Shown here piece by piece: positions 1-5,285 of a DNA stretch of 5,285 nt. Numbering within the stretch: the stretch's first letter is position 1; each line of letters opens with the position of its first letter. Made by a program: the position numbers and the translations under genes. The stretch is taken from positions 1-5,285 of the forward strand of contig LRSK01000160.1 of assembly GCA_001563325.1 (NCBI GenBank), written 5' to 3'. Under the pieces are notes generated by a model. It was not told the DNA's origin, did not search any database, and worked only from the letters and a program-made list of their open reading frames with translations. The stretch is from Candidatus Thorarchaeota archaeon SMTZ1-83. Lineage in GTDB: Archaea > Asgardarchaeota > Thorarchaeia > Thorarchaeales > Thorarchaeaceae.

Positions 1-751
1 CCATCATCGAGAGGCCATAGCCCTTATGTCCGCCATGCAACTCGCCCTCTCCCCCAAGCGGTAGGATCCCACCCCCATAGCTATGTAGCACATTGTTGAG
101 TACCCGACTCGGATCTTCAGTACTTCGACCTGTTTCATCAGTTGCCCATCCGTGTGGGATCCTCTCGCCTAGTCGTTCATACACCTCCAGCTTGCCTCGT
201 GGAACTACACTCGTTGCAAGATCCATAACCCAAGGTCTGTTTCTTGAACCCGGCGTCGCTATGGATATCGGGTTTGTACCCAAGATGGCATCTTTTCCGA
301 AAGTAGGCACGACCAGCGGCTCTGAGTTTGTCAGCGAGATTCCTATGAAGTCGTACTCCAGTGCTCTCATTGCGTAGTAGCCGGCAAAGCCATAGTGATT
401 TGAATTAGAAACGGTCACAAGACCGATGCCCTGCATCCGGGCTTTGTCGATGGCCAAGTCCATTCCGTAGACACCTGCGAACTGGCCAACGCCGTTATCA
501 GCATCCACGTTCGCCATGACGCTGTTCTCTCGTATCACCTTTGGACGAGCGTCTGGTACAATATATCCATCTTTGATTCCGCCTACATAGCGTTTCACTC
601 GTCCCACGCCATGTGAGTCAATACCCCGTAGATTCGAAAGCACAAGGTTGTCAGCAACGTAATGGGCGGCATCTTCTGGTACGTCACACTTAAGCAGCAC
701 TTGCTTGACGAAACTATACAGACTCTCATGACTGATGGTTCTTTCACTCAC
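1..751 (-). CDS. Malate/L-lactate dehydrogenase (Ldh2 family), 3' end outside window
   Basis: This is an NAD(P)-dependent cytoplasmic dehydrogenase of the Ldh2/MDH2 fold, which is unrelated to the classical Rossmann malate dehydrogenases. Family members oxidise malate, lactate, sulfolactate or ureidoglycolate. The 250 visible codons carry the family signatures: RGIDSHGVGR at residues 42-51, whose His47 matches the proposed catalytic His; SNSNHYGFAGYYA at 115-127; GTNPISIATPG at 158-168; MDLATSVVPRGKLEVY at 176-191; IPHGWATDETG at 198-208; and GGHKGYGLSMM at 240-250. The family is usually about 330-360 residues, so the C-terminal quarter or so lies beyond the left edge. The start is GTG at 751-749. 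An in-frame TAG lies five codons upstream and the first in-frame ATG is deep inside the conserved region, so GTG is the only sensible choice. A weak GGGA lies 6 nt before it. The VPRGKLEVY stretch makes me favour an archaeal malate dehydrogenase, but substrate cannot be settled from sequence alone. The family call is secure; the substrate is inference. Confidence 0.92.
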   Translation of the reverse strand, partial: MSERTISHESLYSFVKQVLLKCDVPEDAAHYVADNLVLSNLRGIDSHGVGRVKRYVGGIKDGYIVPDARPKVIRENSVMANVDADNGVGQFAGVYGMDLAIDKARMQGIGLVTVSNSNHYGFAGYYAMRALEYDFIGISLTNSEPLVVPTFGKDAILGTNPISIATPGSRNRPWVMDLATSVVPRGKLEVYERLGERIPHGWATDETGRSTEDPSRVLNNVLHSYGGGILPLGGEGELHGGHKGYGLSMM

Positions 752-821
752 GATAATTCCCAGCTATGTGTTGGTGTCCCAGTCAGCGAAACTGCCTGCT
801 AAAAGACTCTTGCTCTCTCAG

Positions 822-829
822 GTTATAGA
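822..829 (-). promoter_or_regulatory. Possible archaeal TATA-like box before the dehydrogenase
   Basis: The 91-nt spacer between the methyltransferase stop and the dehydrogenase GTG contains, on the minus strand, TCTATAAC. It is the only TATA-like AT-rich octamer I see there. A start of transcription about 25 nt downstream would give a leader of roughly 45-50 nt. There is no convincing BRE next to it and no strong T-tract terminator for the gene before. The dehydrogenase could equally be the last part of one transcript from nadB. This is a weak candidate only. Confidence 0.2.
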
Positions 830-842
830 AGACTGGTGGCAA

Positions 843-1355
843 CTAGTCAATTGGAGGAATCCAGGGAGTCGTTCTCGGAATCCAGCGAGGTACATTCTCA
901 CAGTAACGTTTGAAGTCCTCTCCGAATCTCGCGACCAGACTGGGCTCCTCCCATCTAATGAAGTAGAAGTGATTTCCAACAAAGAAAAAGGCAAACCAGA
1001 GAAACAGGACGAGTGAAGTAAGCAGAATAGACTCCCCCAGCAGAACAAGGAGTACTCCTGAGATCATGGGATTGCGTACATAACGATAAGGCCCTTGAAC
1101 CACCAGACGCTGGATGGGGCTCCACGGAGCAAGGGTTCCCTGTCCGACTGACGCAAAGAGACTGATTGTCGTGTACATAAGTCCAATGCCTGCGATGACT
1201 GATGCCGCTCCTGAGATCATGAAGGCTAGAAAGAACGGGCCTTGCAAGAGCGAACTGAACTCCCAATCATTTGTCAAGAAGAGGATTATGAGCGGAACGA
1301 TGATTGCCACCAAGATTGGCAGCATGAATGACTCTGCGTGTTCTCGTCTGCTCAT
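843..1355 (-). CDS. Membrane methyltransferase, isoprenylcysteine carboxyl/phospholipid methyltransferase family
   Basis: This 170-residue integral membrane protein probably transfers a methyl group from S-adenosylmethionine to a lipid-linked or membrane-proximal substrate. Hydrophobic segments lie at about residues 11-28, 41-67 and 99-127 (the last possibly a pair of helices). The family core is clear: GPYRYVRNPM at 88-97, then EEP at 136-138 and RFGEDFKRYCENVPRWIPR at 143-161. The Glu/Arg/Tyr residues of these blocks form the cofactor pocket in characterised ICMT and phospholipid methyltransferases. Length is normal for prokaryotic members. ATG at 1355 gives a short basic N-terminus (SRRE) before the first membrane segment. 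Met11 is an alternative start but has no better ribosome site. The gene begins 17 nt after the nadB stop, so co-transcription is likely. Prokaryotic homologues rarely have a known substrate; protein isoprenylation is not implied, and a lipid or quinone-like acceptor is possible. The family is well supported and the substrate is unknown. Confidence 0.88.
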   Translation of the reverse strand: MSRREHAESFMLPILVAIIVPLIILFLTNDWEFSSLLQGPFFLAFMISGAASVIAGIGLMYTTISLFASVGQGTLAPWSPIQRLVVQGPYRYVRNPMISGVLLVLLGESILLTSLVLFLWFAFFFVGNHFYFIRWEEPSLVARFGEDFKRYCENVPRWIPRTTPWIPPID

Positions 1356-1372
1356 GTTTCCAACACATCGCT

Positions 1373-2959
1373 CTAGTCACTGATGGGAAAGTATCCCTTC
1401 TTCATAACAGTGTCTACGGCTTCATGAGACTGATTAGGTAGGTCCTTGTTGTAGTGTGTGCCTCGACTCTCTTTTCTCATCCTTGCCATTCGCACTATCA
1501 ACTCTGCGACCTGTGCGATATTCCGTAGCTCAACGAGGTCAGGTACTAGATGGAAGTCCCAGTAGAATGTGTTAATCTCCTTGTTGAGAAACTCCAGACG
1601 GTCACGAGCCCTCATGAGTCTCTTGTTAGTCCTGACAATCCCCACATAGTTTACCATCAGCCTGCGAACCTCATCCCAGAGGTGTGAGATTACAACGAGT
1701 TCGTCTGGATCTGTGGCCTCACCCGGATCCCAGGGAGGAATCTCCACTTGAGTTATGTCCTTCTTGATTTCCTCTGCGGAAACCTCGGAGGCATTATGAG
1801 CAAGGACAGCTGCCTCAAGAAGAGAGTTCGATGCAAGCCTGTTCGCACCATGAAAACCAGTGCCAGCAGTTTCTCCTATGGCGTAAAGCCCGTCGACATC
1901 GGTTTTACCATCGACGTCAACCTTCACTCCACCACATACATAGTGAACAGCAGGCACCACTGGAATCGGCTCTTTCGTTATATCAACCCCAGCCTGCAGA
2001 CAGGTTTCGTAGATGGCGGGGAATCGGTCTTTGATGAACTCAGCATCCTTGAATGAGATGTCCAGATACACGTGATCAGCACCAGTTCGCTTCAACTCAT
2101 TGTCAATTGCCCTGGCAACTACATCTCTCGGTGCCAACTCTGCGTCTTCGTGATATTTGTCCATGAATCTCTCGCCGTCTGGCCCGACTAGGAGGGCGCC
2201 CTCTCCACGCAATGCCTCAGAGATTAGAAAGGAGCGAATTCGGGGATTGAACAGGAGAGTAGGATGGAACTGAATGAATTCTAGGTTGGTTACGCTTGCA
2301 CCGGCTCTATACGCCATTGCGATACCGTCTCCGGTGGCCACGTCAGGATTACTCGTGTAGAGAAAGACCCTACCTGCTCCTCCAGTTGCTAGAACAGTGA
2401 CCTTGGCGGAAAACCGTTTGACCTCTCCGGTATTCTTGTCGAGTACGTATGCCCCGTAGACCCGGTTCTGGTGTGCAAACAGATTGACAGCCATATGCTG
2501 CTCGAATATCCCAACATTAGACCTGGCCTTCACTCTGTGGATGAGAGCTTCCTCGATGTCCTTCCCTGTATGATCCTTGACGTGCAGAACCCTGCGATAG
2601 CTATGACCGCCCTCCAACGTCAAATCAAACTCGTCATCGCCTGCATTCTGGGTGAACTCAACTCCGAGCTCGATTAGTTCTTGAATTCGATTGGGACCAG
2701 ACCTAACGAAACGCTGGACAACTTCTGGATGACATAAACCAGCTCCGACCCGAATCGTGTCTTCGATATGTGACTCGAATGAGTCATCTGGGGAAACAAC
2801 CGCCGCTATTCCTCCCTGAGCGTCGGTCGTTGCGGCATCCGAAACTGACGCCTTTGTGACTAGATTCACCTTGCCGTTGTTTGATGCTTTCAGAGCGAAT
2901 AGCAGACCAGAGAGCCCCGTTCCGATGACCAGATAATCAGATGAATAGATGACACTCAA
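1373..2959 (-). CDS. nadB: L-aspartate oxidase
   Basis: This FAD-dependent cytoplasmic enzyme oxidises L-aspartate to iminoaspartate, the first step of de novo NAD synthesis, passing electrons to O2 or fumarate. The 528 residues match the usual length of about 530-540. The FAD-binding motif VIGTGLSGL is at 11-19 and TTDAQGGIAAV at 44-54. The NadB-type loop EGGHSYRR at 116-123 holds the Glu (116) that separates aspartate oxidases from succinate dehydrogenase and fumarate reductase flavoproteins. Other active-site positions are also present: His232 in FHPT, Arg278 in APRD, His339 in PAVHY, and Arg374 in HGANRLASNSLLE (370-382). The capping domain is about 236-330, and the C-terminal helical domain from about 405 ends in ESRGTHYNKDLP (497-508). 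The start is TTG at 2959-2957: the flavin motif begins about ten residues later and GGAG sits 8 nt upstream. No nadA (quinolinate synthase) or nadC is in view, so the rest of the pathway must lie elsewhere or outside the window. The succinate dehydrogenase flavoprotein alternative is disfavoured by Glu116 and the absence of partner subunits. Confidence 0.96.
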   Translation of the reverse strand: MSVIYSSDYLVIGTGLSGLLFALKASNNGKVNLVTKASVSDAATTDAQGGIAAVVSPDDSFESHIEDTIRVGAGLCHPEVVQRFVRSGPNRIQELIELGVEFTQNAGDDEFDLTLEGGHSYRRVLHVKDHTGKDIEEALIHRVKARSNVGIFEQHMAVNLFAHQNRVYGAYVLDKNTGEVKRFSAKVTVLATGGAGRVFLYTSNPDVATGDGIAMAYRAGASVTNLEFIQFHPTLLFNPRIRSFLISEALRGEGALLVGPDGERFMDKYHEDAELAPRDVVARAIDNELKRTGADHVYLDISFKDAEFIKDRFPAIYETCLQAGVDITKEPIPVVPAVHYVCGGVKVDVDGKTDVDGLYAIGETAGTGFHGANRLASNSLLEAAVLAHNASEVSAEEIKKDITQVEIPPWDPGEATDPDELVVISHLWDEVRRLMVNYVGIVRTNKRLMRARDRLEFLNKEINTFYWDFHLVPDLVELRNIAQVAELIVRMARMRKESRGTHYNKDLPNQSHEAVDTVMKKGYFPISD

Positions 2960-3062
2960 ACCTCTATCTCCATGAGCCCTGATTTGCGTTGATTGATGCG
3001 CTCTCTGTTGCTCTAGACCCGGTTAAGACATTTCCGAATCTCTGACAGAAGGAACGGTACTT
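2960..3062 (-). other. 103-nt spacer between the glycosidase-like gene and nadB
   Basis: The spacer presumably holds the 5' leader, and perhaps the promoter, of nadB. I find no convincing TATA box. The nearest AT-rich stretch on the minus strand is around 3021-3035 (AAATGTCTTAACC). There is no stem followed by a T-tract that would terminate the upstream gene, and no tRNA-like or riboswitch-like fold is evident by eye. Whether nadB has its own promoter or is read from upstream cannot be decided here. Confidence 0.4.
2968..2971 (-). promoter_or_regulatory. Ribosome binding site supporting the TTG start of nadB
   Basis: GGAG on the minus strand lies 8 nt upstream of TTG at 2959. It is the best Shine-Dalgarno-like match near any start in this window and is the main reason to prefer TTG over an internal codon. 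A second purine block (GAGG) sits too close to the start to be the functional site. An ATG at 2973-2971 overlaps this motif but is in another frame and meets TGA after five codons. Confidence 0.5.
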
Positions 3063-5285
3063 CTACCTGTGAATTGTGACCACGACTGTGCTAGACAGAG
3101 GTACTACTCTGATGAAAGGAGATTCTGAGTCCTTGACCCTTTCCACGATGCCCCCGCCGAAGGCCTTCATCATGGGCAAGGAGAAGAGCGTCGTCAAGTG
3201 AATCAGAATCTCTTCTGGCAGGTTCTTCATTTTGACCTCAATCTGATGTTGATTGGGAGATGCACCTACCTCAATGTCAACCGGACCAAACTCAGTCGGC
3301 AGGTCCTCCAATGTCAACGGGGTAGTAGACGTATACCAAGGATCAGGGATGGCTGGGAGTATGACAAGATTCTCACCAGACTTTGAGATAGTCATCTCTC
3401 TGATGAGCAGAAGGATATCTGCTGCGGCTCTTATGCTGGATCCGCTCCCCGAACTTCCGCCTCCACCTCTGATATCCACGAAATCTGGTAGATTGTAGAA
3501 CAGATCTTGGAACTCAAGAGCTCGTTTCAGGAGTAGCTCCACGTCATATTCGGCCTTTAGCTGTGCCCTGTACTGGGCAAGCCTGAGTCCTAGATATCCG
3601 GAGACTCTTGTGCTGGGTTCAAGCACTCTCACTAAATTGCTCGAAACAAGGTTCGCGTTGACTGATTCCAACGCCTTCTCTAGAAGACCAGAATCGACAA
3701 CATCGGCCCTAAGGAAGGATGCAGTTGTGATGAGCTCGAATGCCTGCATTTGTTTCTTCGGCGTTGAGAACAAGTCGGCATCTTTCAACATGGATTCCGT
3801 TGTTTCCCTAATGAGCGCCTCGTATCCCTGCATTGTTTCTCTCAGGGCATCAAGTTCTCTATCATCGCCAATAACTTTGCAGGCTTCAATGCCCAATCCA
3901 AGAGCCGAGAGATTCCACAGGGCTGTGATATACTCCTCGAGACCCCAAGGTTCAGGTGGTGGGGTCTCATCTTCTACTGGGGAAGGTTCCTCTACCGCTC
4001 CCATGGATGCTGCAAGTATTTCATTGACTCCAACGTAGGAAGGTGATTCCTCAGCAGGCGCATGGTCCAAACCCGCAGCTTCAGGAGGAGGGGGCTCTGA
4101 CATGACAAGCTGTGATTCGATACCTTTTCCCAAGGCACGAACAAGGTGACCCACCAAGGGCCCAATCTCCTGCAAGTATGAATCATCCTGAGAGAGCAGA
4201 CGATAATGCAATAGGCTCCACAGTATTGGGCTGAGCTGGAGAGGGTCGTAGTTCTCAACGTTATCGGCGACCATACTCGCAGTGGTCGATAACAGGGACT
4301 TTACCAGGTCGAAACTTCCAACGGCAGACAAAGCCGAGAGAACTCGCGATTTCTCCCGCCAGCTGGCACCTGTGAGTAGGTTGTTTCCAGGTAGTACGAA
4401 GGATGCCGCTTGGGCAGCCAGAGTCGCCTTGGCCTGTATCACGGTCGAATCAAGACCTCTATCTGGAAACCTGAGTTTGGTCGTGCTTTGCGAAAAATCG
4501 AACCAGCTACCCACGGTCTTGTCTCGTGCGCGCGGATTTGGTTGAAATACTGGACCTTCCGCACTCTCCTCAACAGGAGAGAGAGGGCTAGTGAAGAAGA
4601 ACCTCTTTGATGCAGCAGGAGCGAGTTTCACGTTATATCTCAGAACGGCGGTTGCCAGTCCTTTCGTAGCACTGAATTCTTGGTCAAGACGAGTGGCTGG
4701 TCCTGACAATAACACACGAAGATTAGTGTTGTCCGCCGTTGTCATAACAACTGAATCGGGATCCTTGTCCAGCACAACTGCCAAGAGACCATTCGCATAC
4801 AGATGTCGCTTCTCAGGCTGAAACGCCAAGTTCTCTATCGGCTCTACCCCTCTCACAGAGAGAGGTCGAACTGCCACATAAAACGTGATTAGGGCATCCT
4901 TCAGAGAGTTATTCTTTACCAGTATCTCGTTGTAGATGTACTCATGTTCACCGTTGTATGAGTGGTAGATTAGGCGCGTGAACTCTACCGGACTCTGCAC
5001 GTGTTTCCATTCAAGGACTTGGTCTTCTGGGGATATCAGTACAAGCCTGGGACCATCGCTATCTGCGAGAGCAGGAAATACTATCTCCGACCCGTTCTGA
5101 ACCCAAAAGTCAAGAGAACCACATTCCGGCAACACTGTCAACAGTCCTGATGGATCGGCCACTCCATACTTCTTGGTTCCAACTCCTCCGACAAATGTCC
5201 AATTTCTATTGGTATCATTGGCGAATCCAGTTTCATCAATGGGTTGTTTCTGGGACTTCTTGATCGCCCATTGGGGCAACATCCA
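3063..5285 (-). CDS. Divergent six-hairpin (alpha/alpha-toroid) glycosidase-like protein, open at right edge
   Basis: The reading frame is at least 739 codons and still open at the right edge; the first ATG seen is at 5282-5280, with TGG before it, so the true start may be that ATG or further upstream. I recognise an architecture, not a named family. Residues about 20-232 are beta-rich and resemble the N-terminal domain of glucoamylase/debranching-like proteins: NRNWTFVGG (26-34), VADPSGLL (41-48), SLDFWVQNG (56-64) and LAPAASKRFFFTSPL (220-234). Residues about 279-630 are mainly helical, as in an (alpha/alpha)6 barrel, with SWREKSRVLSAL (307-318) where relatives often have W-x-RD. A Pro/Glu-rich insert spans about 394-446. 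A Gly/Ser patch at 606-616 precedes REMTI and the typical C-terminal block LVILPAIPDPWY (639-650), then LPTEFGPVDIEV (661-672). No signal peptide or membrane segment is visible, so it is probably cytoplasmic unless the missing N-terminus holds a signal. It may act on an oligosaccharide, or be an inactive relative. The gene is certain, the fold likely, the activity unproven. Confidence 0.6.
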   Translation of the reverse strand, partial: WMLPQWAIKKSQKQPIDETGFANDTNRNWTFVGGVGTKKYGVADPSGLLTVLPECGSLDFWVQNGSEIVFPALADSDGPRLVLISPEDQVLEWKHVQSPVEFTRLIYHSYNGEHEYIYNEILVKNNSLKDALITFYVAVRPLSVRGVEPIENLAFQPEKRHLYANGLLAVVLDKDPDSVVMTTADNTNLRVLLSGPATRLDQEFSATKGLATAVLRYNVKLAPAASKRFFFTSPLSPVEESAEGPVFQPNPRARDKTVGSWFDFSQSTTKLRFPDRGLDSTVIQAKATLAAQAASFVLPGNNLLTGASWREKSRVLSALSAVGSFDLVKSLLSTTASMVADNVENYDPLQLSPILWSLLHYRLLSQDDSYLQEIGPLVGHLVRALGKGIESQLVMSEPPPPEAAGLDHAPAEESPSYVGVNEILAASMGAVEEPSPVEDETPPPEPWGLEEYITALWNLSALGLGIEACKVIGDDRELDALRETMQGYEALIRETTESMLKDADLFSTPKKQMQAFELITTASFLRADVVDSGLLEKALESVNANLVSSNLVRVLEPSTRVSGYLGLRLAQYRAQLKAEYDVELLLKRALEFQDLFYNLPDFVDIRGGGGSSGSGSSIRAAADILLLIREMTISKSGENLVILPAIPDPWYTSTTPLTLEDLPTEFGPVDIEVGASPNQHQIEVKMKNLPEEILIHLTTLFSLPMMKAFGGGIVERVKDSESPFIRVVPLSSTVVVTIHR
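3435..3470 (-). other. Gly/Ser-rich patch in the glycosidase-like protein
   Basis: Residues 605-616 of the encoded protein read RGGGGSSGSGSS, followed by a helix (IRAAADILLLIREM). In many six-hairpin glycosidase-like proteins, from memory of the fold, this place carries a GGxxGDGxHGWA-like loop before the last barrel helix and the L-x-LLPGIPxxW block. Here the acidic and His positions are replaced by Ser. It could be a substrate loop that has lost polar catalytic residues, or simply a flexible linker. Confidence 0.55.
3945..4103 (-). other. Pro/Glu-rich low-complexity insert in the helical domain
   Basis: Residues about 394-446 contain SEPPPPEAAG, HAPAEESPS, VEEPSPVEDETPPPEP and a short more ordered stretch (YVGVNEILAASMG, 416-428) in the middle. 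The flanking residues on both sides are predicted helices that would otherwise be consecutive in an (alpha/alpha) barrel. The insert is acidic, proline-rich and likely disordered, with the ordered centre perhaps a short binding helix. The reading frame continues unbroken through it. Confidence 0.65.

Noticed and set aside
93..377. Plus-strand open frame opposite the dehydrogenase gene
   Set aside because: It lies wholly antisense to a well-conserved coding region, its translation is low in recognisable motifs, and it has no ribosome site; it is a shadow of the minus-strand gene.
735..1016. Plus-strand open frame crossing the spacer between the dehydrogenase and methyltransferase genes
   Set aside because: Most of it is antisense to the conserved C-terminal half of the methyltransferase, and the translation shows no family motif.
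955..1266. Second minus-strand frame inside the methyltransferase gene
   Set aside because: The methyltransferase frame has clear family motifs through the same stretch; the alternative is Ser/Arg/His-rich without recognisable features.
1373..2959. Succinate dehydrogenase/fumarate reductase flavoprotein as an alternative identity
   Set aside because: The EGGHSYRR loop with its Glu, the NadB-type C-terminus ending in ESRGTHYNKDLP, and the lack of iron-sulfur and membrane-anchor subunit genes nearby favour L-aspartate oxidase.
3610..4038. 142-codon plus-strand frame within the glycosidase-like gene
   Set aside because: It is antisense to the helical domain and Pro/Glu insert; its Ser-rich composition is what one expects from the complement of that coding sequence, and no start signal is apparent.
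4849..4865. Perfect 6-bp inverted repeat (CCTCTC, 5-nt loop, GAGAGG)
   Set aside because: It lies in the middle of a coding region in a purine/pyrimidine-biased stretch, has no following T-tract, and a 6-bp stem is expected by chance in a window this size.

Overview
All four genes in this window lie on the minus strand, and the GC content is moderate (about half, judged by eye). The setting looks archaeal. The dehydrogenase resembles malate dehydrogenases of archaea, start codons include TTG and GTG, Shine-Dalgarno sites are weak, and no bacterial sigma-70 promoters or rho-independent terminators are evident. A moderate-GC Asgard lineage (Thorarchaeia-like) is one possibility, but this is an impression and is not proven by the sequence.

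Reading in the direction of transcription (high to low coordinates): (1) 5285-3063 is a large protein, open at the window edge, with the layout of an (alpha/alpha)-toroid, six-hairpin glycosidase-like protein. It has a beta-rich N-terminal domain, a helical domain interrupted by a Pro/Glu-rich insert, and a small C-terminal beta domain. Residues where I would expect the acidic catalytic motifs look altered. (2) After a 103-nt spacer comes nadB (2959-1373), L-aspartate oxidase, complete and with its recognisable catalytic residues in place, starting at TTG. (3) Seventeen nt later is a small membrane methyltransferase of the isoprenylcysteine carboxyl/phospholipid methyltransferase type (1355-843), probably on the same transcript as nadB. 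(4) After a 91-nt spacer, a malate/L-lactate dehydrogenase of the Ldh2 fold starts at GTG 751 and runs off the left edge, lacking roughly its last 80-110 residues.

Functionally, nadB begins de novo NAD synthesis (aspartate to iminoaspartate), and the Ldh2-type enzyme is a nicotinamide-dependent dehydrogenase, possibly for malate. The two could share dicarboxylate metabolism (fumarate, oxaloacetate, aspartate), but gene order alone does not show this. The methyltransferase and the glycosidase-like protein have no evident link to either. I see no RNA genes, mobile elements, CRISPR arrays or long repeats. No plus-strand gene is supported. No clear new multi-gene system is visible; the most unusual item is the divergent glycosidase-like protein.
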